Part shown: piece by piece, positions 53,066-62,443 of the stretch
How the letters are laid out: every line of letters begins with the position of its first letter
Numbering within the stretch: the stretch's first letter is position 1
Assembly (NCBI RefSeq): GCF_030818575.1
Contig: NZ_JAUTAL010000001.1
Span: 372,001 to 436,000, forward strand
DNA: 64,000 nucleotides
Source of the DNA: Chryseobacterium camelliae
Lineage (GTDB): Bacteria > Bacteroidota > Bacteroidia > Flavobacteriales > Weeksellaceae
Reading direction: 5' to 3'
Notes under the pieces: model-generated
The model's database searches: none
What the model saw: only the letters and a program-made list of their open reading frames with translations
Told to the model about the DNA's origin: nothing
Made by a program: the position numbers and the translations under genes

Positions 53066-53454
53066 ATGATGAAATTTTTTCCAGTACTTTTTTATGTATG
53101 ATGTTTACTAACGCACAGGTTGGCATTAGTAAAACAATATATGCCGGCATACTTGAGTTAATGGTTCTTTAGACGTATGGTATACGGAGGTAATGGTTGT
53201 TCATATTTCAAATTATTTATGATCATTATTATGAATTTCAGAGAATCCTTTTGATCTCAGAGATTGGCATCCTGTTCTGACGGAAGTAACTCATGCTTCT
53301 CGATGTGTTTACTTCATCGTTAGTAAACGCTGCCAATAACGGAACTTCAACCAGGCTGACAGTTTCCGTAGAGAGGATAAATTTTACAGGAAATAACGGA
53401 TCTAATAACAGTAACCGGACCGGAGTTATTTTATTGTCCAGAGCCTTTTTTTAA
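53066..53454 (+). pseudogene. Decayed secreted protein gene of the QVGI type
   Basis: The start encodes MMKFFPVLFYV before a stop; after a frame change it continues FTNAQVGISKTIYAGILEL, which mirrors the signal end and first mature residues of the two intact genes upstream. Further stops and frame changes follow. A last open piece (53314-53454) encodes SSLVNAANNGTSTRLTVSVE and ends SRAFF, which reads like the C-terminal part of a beta-rich secreted protein. An intact-looking promoter box remains. Confidence 0.6.
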
Positions 53455-53668
53455 GGCCAAGAATAACCATGATATAATTGAACAGTACATAATCCTGTAA
53501 AAGATAGGGGGGTGATTCAGATATCTTTTGCAGGATCATAACATTCGATAAAATTCAGGGTTTCAATCAGGCATGTGGTGCAATACATTTGATTTTTGTT
53601 TTTTAAAGCATGAAATTCCTAAAACTTGAACCGGAGTAATACATTAGTACAAAACTATATAAATCAGT

Positions 53669-53971
53669 ATGATAATTAATTTTTTGATTAAGTATTTAAG
53701 AGCTTTTCTTCCGAAAGAATATTTCTGGCAGATCCCCATTGATGGTAAGCCGGTTTATATTTATGACATCATCATCAATAATCAATTGGAAGGAAGAAGT
53801 AAAAGTGACATTATTAAATTGTTTGAAAAAAATAGTATATCTTTTGTTTCAGAAAACAGATGGAAATATTTTGTCAACACGCATAAAAAAAAGGAATATG
53901 TACTCATTATGCATTTTAAAAATGATTCCCTGTCAAAAATAAATTACAAGTATAAAAAATTGTCCTCATAG
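53669..53971 (+). CDS. Hypothetical protein
   Basis: 100 aa, basic and lysine-rich, AT-rich codon use. It reads as a small alpha/beta protein: LIKYLRAFLPKEYFWQIPID, DIIKLFEKNSISFV, YVLIMHFKNDSL. No signal peptide, membrane helix or known motif. The regular hydrophobic pattern and absence of stops support a real gene, but there is no contextual evidence. Preceded by a decayed gene. Confidence 0.5.
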   Translation: MIINFLIKYLRAFLPKEYFWQIPIDGKPVYIYDIIINNQLEGRSKSDIIKLFEKNSISFVSENRWKYFVNTHKKKEYVLIMHFKNDSLSKINYKYKKLSS

Positions 53972-54161
53972 GATCAGGAATCTCTTCAACGGGAACAACA
54001 GGGATTCCATGTCCAATATCTGTTTCCGTGATGAAGATTGAACGGGAAGCCTTCCGGAATGCCTTGTGCCGCGGATGGTGTTGTCCGATCTTCATTTCTT
54101 TCGGTTCCTGGACATTAAGAAAAATTAATTTCACCCTCATATCATCTTAATAAGGTCATGA

Positions 54162-54169
54162 TACATTTG
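54162..54169 (+). promoter_or_regulatory. -7 promoter box of the FPPHL/two-component operon
   Basis: TACATTTG matches TAnnTTTG, 20 bases before the ATG at 54189. Confidence 0.55.
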
Positions 54170-54188
54170 TTACAGAAAAACAATCAAA

Positions 54189-54920
54189 ATGTATAATGTA
54201 AATTTTAATAAGATGAACAACAATGTTTTAAACCAAGGAAAAAAATTGGCAGCAGCGGTATTTTTAATGGCTGCCGTAGTGGTAAACGCTCAGGCTCAGG
54301 CTCCGGTTCCCCCTAAAGATCCGCGTCCGGGAATAGAAAGACCGGGACCGGGACCTGATGCACTGAAAGAGATTACCACACTCTCCGGAACAGTGTCCAA
54401 AATGGTTACCAATGATGATTTTGTTTATGACGGATTTTATCTGAACAGCAATGGAGGATCAGTCCTTGTCAAGTTCCCGCCACATTTGGGAAGCCAGATA
54501 ACAGCTCTTGCTAAACAGGGCAGCCAGATCAGCATCAAAGGTATTGCAGATGTTGCACCTAATGGCGAAAAATCCTTCCGTATGAACAGTATTTCAGCCA
54601 ATGGAAAAACCATTGAAGATACGCCGCCGGCTGTTCCGGAGACACCTCCCCAGGAAGTTGCTGTTACGGAAAGCGGAACCATCACAGACCTGCAGAAAAA
54701 TAGAGAGGGCGATGCCGTGGTGGGGATCTTTGTGGATCAAACCCTTCTCAAAATGCCTCCGCACATCTATCAGCAGCTAGGACAGTCCTTGGTGAAAGGA
54801 GCGAAAATCTCTTTCACAGGGTTTAAAAAACCGGATAATTCCGGTGAAGTGGCAGAGCGGAAATTAAACATCGTACATGCCAGAACGATCAGCGTGAACG
54901 GCAAGGAATATTCACTGTAA
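54189..54920 (+). CDS. Exported protein with two OB-fold-like FPPHL domains
   Basis: 243 aa. A signal segment near residues 19-35 (LAAAVFLMAAVVVNAQAQ) follows a polar start; the ATG at 54213 (M9) is an alternative. A Pro-rich linker (PPKDPRPGIERPGPGPD) leads to two similar domains: LSGTVSKMVTND with VKFPPHLGSQI, and SGTITDLQKNRE with LKMPPHIYQQL. Both are short beta modules that look like OB folds. The next gene encodes a lipoprotein with the same motif. Its operon with an OmpR regulator and kinase suggests an envelope stress or ligand sensing role (inference). Confidence 0.72.
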   Translation: MYNVNFNKMNNNVLNQGKKLAAAVFLMAAVVVNAQAQAPVPPKDPRPGIERPGPGPDALKEITTLSGTVSKMVTNDDFVYDGFYLNSNGGSVLVKFPPHLGSQITALAKQGSQISIKGIADVAPNGEKSFRMNSISANGKTIEDTPPAVPETPPQEVAVTESGTITDLQKNREGDAVVGIFVDQTLLKMPPHIYQQLGQSLVKGAKISFTGFKKPDNSGEVAERKLNIVHARTISVNGKEYSL

Positions 54921-54940
54921 AATCTCATTGAATCAACAGT

Positions 54941-54977
54941 AAAACCTGATCAGATTTTCGTAATTTGCTCAGGTTTT
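54941..54977 (+). terminator. Possible terminator or attenuator inside the operon
   Basis: A perfect 9-bp stem (54941-54949 with 54969-54977) ending in TTTT, 20 bases after the first gene's stop and 13 before the lipoprotein start. It could reduce expression of the downstream genes relative to the first. Confidence 0.55.
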
Positions 54978-54990
54978 GCATTATTACCCT

Positions 54991-55656
54991 ATGGTTTTTA
55001 AACAGGCAACATATCATATATCGAAAATAATTTTTATTTTTTGGGCTGTTTTCTGCCTTGGCGGCTGTGATAGAAAGCCGCCGTTACCGCCACCTGTTTC
55101 GCCTCCGGAAACTAAACAAACAATCCGGCTAAATGGCAAGGTAACAGCCTATGAAACCAATCCTGAAGGCAATATAGACAGGATGACCCTGGATCAGGGG
55201 AAACAGAAATCCGAAATCCATTTTCCGCCCCATCTTGCCAGGCAGATCCTGGATATTGCGCAGCTTAATACTTTCGTTAAACTAAAAGTGGACCAGAGAG
55301 ACCGCGGTTATGAGCTGATCTCCCTTGCATCGGAAGATGGTAAAAACACCTTTGACACCCGGGGCATACCCCCGCCGAAACCCAGTCCGGGAAAGGAAAT
55401 CCGGATTAAGGGAACTGTTTCAGGATGGATCAGGAGCCGTCAGAACGAAACCACCGGATTTGTGATCGGCCGGAAAACGGTGATGCTGAATCCTGAAGAA
55501 AGCAGGATATTAGCACCATTATTGATCAAGGCTAAACAGGTGGAAGTAACCGCTTTGGAACGGGATGCAAACGATGGGACCATCAATACCCTTCAGTTTC
55601 CGCCGGTGAAGGTGAAGGAGATCACCATTGACAGTATTGTTTATAAAATACGCTGA
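54991..55656 (+). CDS. Lipoprotein paralogous to the preceding FPPHL protein
   Basis: 221 aa from the ATG at 54991, chosen because it gives a lipoprotein signal (FCLGGC, C26); a TTG 15 bases upstream is less likely. After a proline stretch (PPLPPPVSPP) come IRLNGKVTAYETN with IHFPPHLARQILDIA and a second unit IRIKGTVSGWIRS. This repeats the FPPHL plan of the gene before. Two bases separate it from the response regulator gene, so it is probably co-expressed with the two-component pair. Confidence 0.75.
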   Translation: MVFKQATYHISKIIFIFWAVFCLGGCDRKPPLPPPVSPPETKQTIRLNGKVTAYETNPEGNIDRMTLDQGKQKSEIHFPPHLARQILDIAQLNTFVKLKVDQRDRGYELISLASEDGKNTFDTRGIPPPKPSPGKEIRIKGTVSGWIRSRQNETTGFVIGRKTVMLNPEESRILAPLLIKAKQVEVTALERDANDGTINTLQFPPVKVKEITIDSIVYKIR

Positions 55657-55658
55657 CT

Positions 55659-56336
55659 ATGAGAATACTGATTGCCGAAGACGAAAAAAAGCTGGCAGGT
55701 TTTATACAGCAGGGCCTGTCACAGGCAGGCTACCAGACAGAAGTCTGCAATGACGGTTCTGAAGCCCTGGAAATGGCCGTAAAGAATGATTTTGACCTGA
55801 TCCTGCTGGATCTGATGCTGCCGGGAATCAATGGGTTTGATTTCCTGAAGAACCTGCGGGCCTTCGGGGCAGAAACGCCGGTGATCATCATCAGTGCCAT
55901 TGCAGATTCCAAACAGGTGGTGCAGGGGCTGGACCTGGGTGCAGCAGATTATATCAGGAAACCTTTTGAATGGGAAGAACTGCTGGCCAGAATACGTACC
56001 GTGAGCCGTTTTTCCGGCTCGAACGGACAGCAGAAAATAAGGATTGAGGATCTGGAAATCGATATCCCTTCCCGGAAAGTGAAAAGGGGAGATACTGAAA
56101 TTGAACTGACTTCCAAAGAATTCGTGCTGCTGGAATATCTGGTCAGGAATGCCAACCTCGTCCTCACCAAAAACCAGCTTCTGGAAAATGCATGGAATAT
56201 GAACTTCGATCCGGAAAGCAATATTGTGGAAGTTTACATGCACCAACTCAGGAAGAAAATCGACAAAGGATTTGAGAAACAGCTGATCAAGACCGTGATC
56301 GGGGCCGGTTACATGCTTAAAGGCGAAAAACAATAA
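55659..56336 (+). CDS. OmpR/PhoB-family response regulator
   Basis: 225 aa. Receiver domain: E7/D8, phosphoacceptor D51 in LILLDLMLPG, and DYIRKPFEW with the conserved lysine. The winged-helix effector (about 125-222) has ELTSKEFVLLEYLVRNANLV and VEVYMHQLRKKID. It lies 2 bases after the lipoprotein gene and 3 before the histidine kinase gene, a tightly packed operon. Targets may include the operon itself; not shown. Confidence 0.94.
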   Translation: MRILIAEDEKKLAGFIQQGLSQAGYQTEVCNDGSEALEMAVKNDFDLILLDLMLPGINGFDFLKNLRAFGAETPVIIISAIADSKQVVQGLDLGAADYIRKPFEWEELLARIRTVSRFSGSNGQQKIRIEDLEIDIPSRKVKRGDTEIELTSKEFVLLEYLVRNANLVLTKNQLLENAWNMNFDPESNIVEVYMHQLRKKIDKGFEKQLIKTVIGAGYMLKGEKQ

Positions 56337-56339
56337 CGC

Positions 56340-57641
56340 ATGGAAAGCCAGCCGAGATCTTTTTTTTATCAGAGCTTAAGGTTCCGTTTCGGGTTGCTGT
56401 TCAATTCGCTGCTGTTCCTGTGCGTCAGCGTCATCGTATATTCCCTGTACAACAATGCCAAGACGGAGCTTGACCGGAGTTTCTCGCTCCAGTTATCGTC
56501 TGCGGCCAATGCGGTTCTCCAGAAAACCGATATCAACCCGATCTCTGTTCCGCTGCCTAAAAATGGGGAATTTTTCAGGATCATCTATGATAATCACGTA
56601 ACGAAAACCCAGCTGATCAATACCCTTCCGAGAGATGTCGCAGACAGAGAAAAATGGCGCATGGTTTCCCTGAAAAAATATCCCGAAAACGGCGGCAGCA
56701 TCTCGGTGGATTTTGCACTGTCGGCAGAAAACTACCATTCCGGGATTCAGAAGCTGCGGCGGTTGCTGTACATTTACCTTCCGGTTGCTTTTTTAGTTTC
56801 TTTTCTGGGTGGCTACCTGCTCTCCGGCTTCTTCCTCAGGCCGCTACGCCGGATTATCCGTAATGCGAACACCGTGGATCTGGAGCATATTAGCCTGCTG
56901 TCTAAATCGCAGACCAAGGACGAATTTTACCATCTTACCGATGCACTGAACCGGATGCTGATGCGGATCGATGAGCAGGTGAAGCAGCAGACGGCCTTTT
57001 TCACAACGGCTTCCCATGAACTGCGGACGCCCATCAGCACCATGCTTACAGAGCTTCAAATTTTCGATCGGGAATTGCTGGATAAAGATACCCAAAAGCT
57101 GCTGGACAATCAGGAGCAGGAAGTGAAGCGCATGAAGGCACTGGTAGACAATTTTCTCTGGATGAGCCAGATCGAATCCGGGAACCTGCGGACCAACAGG
57201 TCTGAAATCGATATTGCAGAAATGGTGCTGGAACTTTCAGAAAGCTTTATGAAGCAGATGGCCCTCAACGGCCAGCGGTTCAGGATTGAATTTTCACCGG
57301 TGGATGGCGATTTTACTGTATTAGCAGATAAGAGTCAGGTAGAAGTGATCATTAAAAACCTGATTTCAAATGCTGTAAAATACCTTAAAGGTGATCCCGT
57401 CATTGACATCAGAGTCTTCCAGAATCAGCACAAAGGCATCGTGATTTCCAATTCCGTCAGCCAAACCATAGAAAATCCCGAAAAGCTGAAAGGGCAGTTC
57501 CTCCGGGATACCTTTCATAAAGACGGTTTCGGCCTGGGCCTCTGGATCTCTGATATCCTGAGCGGGAAAAACAAAGCTAAACTGTCGCTCGATTCTGCGG
57601 ATGAAAGATTTTCTGCAACAATAGTGTTTGATGAGGTGTAA
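56340..57641 (+). CDS. Sensor histidine kinase
   Basis: 433 aa. TM helix 1 at about 17-37, a 100-residue periplasmic part, TM helix 2 at about 143-165, a HAMP-like linker, then HisKA with H226 in FFTTASHELRTPIST. The N-box is KNLISNAVKYL and the G2 box DGFGLGLWISDI. At the usual G1 site (DxGxG) it reads ISNSVSQTI, so this box is atypical. It pairs with the adjacent OmpR-type regulator. The signal may be carried by the neighbouring FPPHL lipoprotein, by context only. Confidence 0.92.
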   Translation: MESQPRSFFYQSLRFRFGLLFNSLLFLCVSVIVYSLYNNAKTELDRSFSLQLSSAANAVLQKTDINPISVPLPKNGEFFRIIYDNHVTKTQLINTLPRDVADREKWRMVSLKKYPENGGSISVDFALSAENYHSGIQKLRRLLYIYLPVAFLVSFLGGYLLSGFFLRPLRRIIRNANTVDLEHISLLSKSQTKDEFYHLTDALNRMLMRIDEQVKQQTAFFTTASHELRTPISTMLTELQIFDRELLDKDTQKLLDNQEQEVKRMKALVDNFLWMSQIESGNLRTNRSEIDIAEMVLELSESFMKQMALNGQRFRIEFSPVDGDFTVLADKSQVEVIIKNLISNAVKYLKGDPVIDIRVFQNQHKGIVISNSVSQTIENPEKLKGQFLRDTFHKDGFGLGLWISDILSGKNKAKLSLDSADERFSATIVFDEV

Positions 57642-58023
57642 AAGTTTAGATTGACTTATACATGTAGACTGATCATATGACTGTTCTATTCCATGAGATC
57701 CGATGATTACTTCCATTTCATATTCCATTTTAACATCATCCTACTCGAAAGTAAATCAGTTGAAATATTAAAATTTTAACTTTTTTGATAATCAGTGTGT
57801 ATCTGGATACATCAGCCAAAAAGGATGAATTAAGAAATAACATGCTTAAATATCTGCATTCTGTAAAGCAGTCGGAGTATAGTAATCAGAATGTTAACAA
57901 TCCTTTTGGCATAATAATTTAGACTGATAACAAAATACCTGCGGAATTTGTAAGAAAGGATTCATTTTAATAAATTTATATTGCTGATTATTGAAAAAAA
58001 TTTAACAACAATAATGTATTTGC
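57642..58023. other. Gap upstream of the TPR regulator
   Basis: About 380 bases, AT-rich. One open stretch near 57842-57922 encodes MLKYLHSVKQSEYSNQNVNN in a clean frame but has no other support. A weak -7-like TGTATTTG lies just before 58024. Confidence 0.4.
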
Positions 58024-59466
58024 ATGTATAATTTGAAATTTCTCCTTCTTGCTATTTTTTTATATTCTTCTTGTAAGGCAAATATTTCTATTACCTCTAT
58101 TGACAGCTTAATTTCCGTAACAGATGATCAGTTGTATGAGAATAATGTGGATTATATAACACAAAATGCTGAGAAAATTTTAAAATTTTCAGAACTGAAC
58201 AATTATGAGAAGGGAAAGCTGTATGGAAACTTTTTTCTTGGAGTAACGGCGAGAATGCATGGTGATAATGAAAATATGGTCAGATACACTTTTGCTGCGG
58301 AAAAATTGGCAAAAGAGTATGATGACAAATATGTACTTGCTTTTATATTTCTGCAGAAAGCAACCATATACAAGGAGGCTGGTCTGTATAACTCTGCACT
58401 TAATTTTATTAATCAGGGTTTAACGGTCTCTAATTCTATACAACAATATGAAAAACGAAATTGTGCAAAGGGAAAATTGTTGGTATACAAAGCCATTTGT
58501 ATGTCTTATTTAAATCCGGAATGGAAACAAATATTACGTATAAATTTAGAGGCGATGAAGCTTCTGGAAAAAGCAGGAAAACCTTTCGGCTACGATTATA
58601 ATTACTTAAATGTTGCAAGTACATACGAAACTCTGGGTGAACTTGATAAGGCGGAATTTTTTTATAGAAAATCTCTCAAAGTGAGTACCGGTAATTTAAA
58701 AGGTATGGGATACTGTAATCTTGCACACTTGGCATTTCTTCACGGCAGGTTTGAGGATGCGACCAATTACGCCAATACATCTCTGGACTACCAGGAGAAT
58801 AATTCAAATAAACGCTATAGGGACATTGCCGAAATCTACCAGCTTTTGACCAAAATATATACTGAAACCGGCAATACAGCAGCTGCAAAGAAAAGTGAGA
58901 AGCTATTTGAATACTATCATAATAAAGAGAATTACACCAATGAATTATTCAAAAAGAAATTGCTCATTCAGCTGCTGGCCAAAGCAGAGCTGAACCAAAA
59001 GGACTTTGAAATGGAAGTTTCAAAAAAGAGTCGGAATTTACTTGTATTTTCAGTCATTTCTATGGTGTTGATCATCTGTTTAGGGATGATATATATGAAG
59101 CAGGTAAAAAGTAACAGGAAAACCATTGAAAAAAATAATGAACAGCTTTCAGAACTCAGCCAACAGATAAACAATTCTTTTAGTGAAGTCTTAGAGCTGG
59201 CCAAAAGTGATGATCCGGCATTTATTCCCAGGTTTAAAGAAGTTTATCCTGTTTTTTATCAGAATTTATTATCCAGATATCCTGACTTAACGATAGCTCA
59301 GATCCGTTTCTGCTGCTTACTGAGACTGAATTTCTCCACTAAAGAGGTGGCGCATTACCACCGCCTTACCATAAAAGGGGTGCAGACAAGAAAAACAAGG
59401 TTAAGAAAGCAATTAAACATCCCTTCTGATGCCGATCTAAATCTCTGGATGATGAACTTAGGCTAA
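58024..59466 (+). CDS. TPR-containing transcriptional regulator with membrane helix and C-terminal HTH
   Basis: 480 aa. N-terminal signal or anchor (LKFLLLAIFLYSSCKA). About six tetratricopeptide units fill residues 60-310 (for example ETLGELDKAEFFYRKSLKVS). A membrane helix at about 337-358 (LLVFSVISMVLIICLGMIYM) is followed by a coiled coil. The end (about 420-475) is a LuxR/SsrB-like HTH: LTIAQIRFCCLLRLNFSTKE, then KGVQTRKTRLRKQL. This periplasmic-TPR, TM, cytoplasmic-HTH layout is common in Bacteroidota. The sensed signal and targets are unknown. Confidence 0.85.
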   Translation: MYNLKFLLLAIFLYSSCKANISITSIDSLISVTDDQLYENNVDYITQNAEKILKFSELNNYEKGKLYGNFFLGVTARMHGDNENMVRYTFAAEKLAKEYDDKYVLAFIFLQKATIYKEAGLYNSALNFINQGLTVSNSIQQYEKRNCAKGKLLVYKAICMSYLNPEWKQILRINLEAMKLLEKAGKPFGYDYNYLNVASTYETLGELDKAEFFYRKSLKVSTGNLKGMGYCNLAHLAFLHGRFEDATNYANTSLDYQENNSNKRYRDIAEIYQLLTKIYTETGNTAAAKKSEKLFEYYHNKENYTNELFKKKLLIQLLAKAELNQKDFEMEVSKKSRNLLVFSVISMVLIICLGMIYMKQVKSNRKTIEKNNEQLSELSQQINNSFSEVLELAKSDDPAFIPRFKEVYPVFYQNLLSRYPDLTIAQIRFCCLLRLNFSTKEVAHYHRLTIKGVQTRKTRLRKQLNIPSDADLNLWMMNLG

Positions 59467-60493
59467 ATCCTGTTTACTATTGCATGATGTCATAAAAATT
59501 GAATTTTTTAATGAGTTTTCTTTCACTGATACATATTGTATTGGTGTTTTTTACGTTTCCACCCTTTATAAGATGTCACCTGATATCGATATTGGCAAGT
59601 ACCATTGGTCAATCCATTATAGCCTACGATGAAAAGGTATCGCTACTCCGTATTCTGTCATCCGGAAGGTACAAAACAGAGTCTAGCCCTCATAGGATTA
59701 TAGCTTTTTATAATTACACCATCTTTCTTAACTCAATTTTCCAGCATGAAATCTTTTGCAATTTCGGTACTGAGAATGTGGTTTGTTACCATTCTTAAAA
59801 GTCTTTCCCTCTGTATACTCTTTCATCTCTAAATCTCCTTGACAGATATTTTTTACCGATTGACTCTCAAACCTGCTCATCGTTTAGATGGCTTTTCAGG
59901 GATGTAACAATAATAGTAATATGAATTTCTCAAAAAATACAATTCTTCATAGCTGCCACAATCTGAAGAATTGTATTTCTCAAGCCTGATTTTTTGAAAT
60001 AGAGACCGTTCAGTAGGGTCAAGAATTTTAAAATCAGCTTTTCTTCAGTATTACTCTTGTATATGGGCGAGTACAGTATAAGTATTGATTTTCAGTGATT
60101 TATATGTTAGATTTTTAAATTGAAGTATGATTGAAGTATGGGCGGATCTTTCATTCAGATGGTAAAATTACGTTTGTAGTACCATTGAGGGATAGCATAT
60201 TTATCGCTTCTGAAAAAAAATGTAATTACTTTGTTACACGTATTAGTCAGGTGGTTTTTTAAAGCCTTCCGATTGAAAATACAAGATCGGACTGTGAACA
60301 ATATTTTCTCTTTCTTAACTGATGAGAAGTTTATGATTACAAAAAAGTAAAGAGTCTGCTTTTGTTTATGTATTATAAGGCATATGATCAATACATGCAG
60401 GAGTAAAATGCAGCGATACCAAGGAAATTCCTGATCACAGATCACCGGTAAATAAGACAGATTGAACAACAATATGATTAAAAAAAAATACAA
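59467..60493. other. Gap of about 1 kb with an inverted-repeat element
   Basis: Two frames of about 100 codons (one on each strand) look non-coding. A nested inverted repeat at 59931-59996 is described separately. No promoter match was found in front of the gene at 60494. Confidence 0.45.
59931..59996. repeat. Nested inverted repeats, hairpin element
   Basis: A 15-bp perfect inverted repeat (59935-59949 with 59964-59978) encloses a 14-base loop. An outer pair, CAAAAAAT (59931-59938) with ATTTTTTG (59989-59996), competes with it. TTTCTCAA also occurs on both sides of the inner repeat. It may be a small mobile remnant or a structured RNA. Confidence 0.7.
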
Positions 60494-61537
60494 ATGCGAA
60501 AAGAAAAAAATCTAGCAACAGTATTCCTGTTGATAACAGGATGCATGTATGGACAAGTTGGCATTAATACAACTTCTCCGAAGGCAACACTTGATGTAAC
60601 AGCCAAAACAACGGATGGAACCAGGCCTGAAGGAATTATCGCACCGAAATTAACCGGTGATCAGATAAAATCTGCTGACGGACAGTATCTTTCTGACCAG
60701 AAAGGAGTTATTGTATATGCCACTGCAGCCGTTAATTCCGCAAGTGCCAAAACGGCAAACATTACGTCTGAAGGGTACTATTATTTTGACGGAAACTTGT
60801 GGCAAAAGATAGGTGTGGGAGCAGATACCAGCATCTATAAAGGCAGTGGAAGCCTGTCCGGAAATACCACCGTTAGCCAGAACGGAAATACATTAGCCTT
60901 TACGGGAACTTCAGCAAATGCTTTTTCTGTAGACGGAAGCACGCTTTCAGTAGATGCGGCTAATCACAGGCTCGGATTAGGGACCAGTTCGCCCTCCGCT
61001 AAATTTGAGATCAATAATTCAGCGATCGGTACACCTTCAATAAAAGTGAATAGTATCAGCAGTCAGCCGTCCAATGCCAATGCTGCTTATCTTACCATAG
61101 ACAATGCTACGGGAGAATTCTATAAAGGAGCACAGTCTGAGAAGGTTTTCTATTATCAAAAATACAATTTAAATAATGTAAACGGTGATTATATTAGTAA
61201 TTTTGATACTAAGATTTCGACTTCAGATTATACGTTAATCATCGTAGGTTCCTATTTTAATCTATTTCTGGCTGTTGATACAGGTAACCCCAATAGGAAC
61301 AGGTTTACTCCGCAGAATGTGTTTGCATTTAAATCCAATGGGACGTGGAGGATTACAGCAGATTTCCCATCCACAAGTTCTTTGGGAGATACAGGGACAT
61401 CTGTAGGCACACCAAACGGAAACTGGACTATTTATACGATGATTATAAGAAATAATCAGGTAGTCAACAATTCCGATGCTACCTTTGATCTTGGAGGATC
61501 TAACACATCTTCAGCCTCAGCATCCCCTGTACCTTAA
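60494..61537 (+). CDS. Secreted fibre-like protein with QVGI start
   Basis: 347 aa. Signal peptide (LATVFLLITGCMYGQ); a cysteine before the cleavage site does not form a clean lipobox. The mature part begins VGINTTSPKATLDVTAKTTD and contains IIAPKLTGDQIKSADG and EGYYYFDGNLWQKIG, a set widespread in fibre-like Bacteroidota surface proteins. Later LGLGTSSPSAKFEI repeats the theme. The C-terminal 140 residues form a beta-rich domain of unknown type, ending in a Ser-rich tail. It shares only the N-terminal theme with the pair at 50.7-52.6 kb. Confidence 0.75.
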   Translation: MRKEKNLATVFLLITGCMYGQVGINTTSPKATLDVTAKTTDGTRPEGIIAPKLTGDQIKSADGQYLSDQKGVIVYATAAVNSASAKTANITSEGYYYFDGNLWQKIGVGADTSIYKGSGSLSGNTTVSQNGNTLAFTGTSANAFSVDGSTLSVDAANHRLGLGTSSPSAKFEINNSAIGTPSIKVNSISSQPSNANAAYLTIDNATGEFYKGAQSEKVFYYQKYNLNNVNGDYISNFDTKISTSDYTLIIVGSYFNLFLAVDTGNPNRNRFTPQNVFAFKSNGTWRITADFPSTSSLGDTGTSVGTPNGNWTIYTMIIRNNQVVNNSDATFDLGGSNTSSASASPVP

Positions 61538-61828
61538 TATGATATTAAACCTGTTTTGGGAGGCGTGGCATTCGGTGGGATACAGAACTTTTGAACGTCA
61601 TTTTCTCTTTCTGTATTTCTGTAAGGTTATCAATAGATGCAAAAAATATAGAATAAAGATTTAATACCATAAATTTCTTAACCTTCTGGAAACACAATTT
61701 TACATATTCAGACTTATTAAAAACAAAATTCTCTATATCAGGAAAGGTATATCGGTCGAAAACTGTAGTTTGAGAATCTCTGATACACTCGTCACAGTAC
61801 CTACTGCTACAGGGAATTTTATGAAAGA
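61538..61828. other. Spacer before a distant terminator
   Basis: About 290 bases with no gene. An open piece just before the hairpin at 61829 reads SLRISDTLVTVPTATGNF in one frame, perhaps the end of a deleted gene. The hairpin being so far from 61537 fits a deletion. Confidence 0.35.
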
Positions 61829-61855
61829 GGCCATCTTATGAGGTAAGATGGCCTT
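61829..61855 (+). terminator. Terminator
   Basis: An 11-bp perfect stem (61829-61839 with 61845-61855) with a five-base loop and a following T run. Confidence 0.82.
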
Positions 61856-61928
61856 TTGATTTTTTCATGTTTTTCTGCTGCAATGAATCAGATGGGAAAA
61901 TTCTATGTTTGGAGATTGCATATTGCTG

Positions 61929-62350
61929 CTATTTCAGGGCAGGTTCTTCAGCCTGTGGTGGGAAAGTGGTGTGCAGGTAATCCACATAATCGCTGTTGCC
62001 TACATCCGTGCCTGTGAGTGCATAGGTTCTTGTTGTCCAGTTTTGGCTTTTGGCCCGTGTAGGTATTTTGGAATAAAGAGTCTGGGTACAAAAAGGATAA
62101 GTGCCCGTGATAATGCTCCTCCCAGGCTGTGTCCGGCCACCATGATAATGGCGTTCGGGTCATTCACTGTGGAGAAATAGTCTGTAATCGAATTACCGGA
62201 GTTCAGGCTAAGCAGAAAACTGATACCGTTTAAGATACCATGAGGGATTTTGGATGGTATCGGTTTCCGGACAATAAGGCCAATCTGCAATTTTGCCGCC
62301 CAACAAATCCTCATTCCTCTTATCAAAGTTAGACATTTGTTGTGAGGCAT
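61929..62350 (-). pseudogene. Frameshifted class 3 lipase remnant
   Basis: On the minus strand one frame encodes SITDYFSTVNDPNAIIMVAG followed by HSLGGALSRAL, the nucleophile elbow GHSLG of class 3 lipases. The homology continues in another frame as TYALTGTDVGNSDYVDYLHT before a TAG at 61929-61931, the segment after the elbow in such lipases. No single frame covers both, and the N-terminal half of the enzyme is missing. Confidence 0.65.
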
Positions 62351-62443
62351 GCTTAAGATGTGATTTGCTTTAGATTCTTAGCTATTCATTCCAAATTATG
62401 GTCTTTTTAATTTCATTGACCAGATAAATTTTAAAGTTGTACA

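Noticed and set aside
59499..59798. 99-codon plus-strand frame
   Set aside because: No promoter, no signal-like organisation beyond a chance hydrophobic start, and irregular composition.
60155..60493. 112-codon minus-strand frame abutting the secreted protein gene
   Set aside because: Phe/Ile/Cys-rich reading of AT-rich DNA, with its start touching the divergent gene; no motif.
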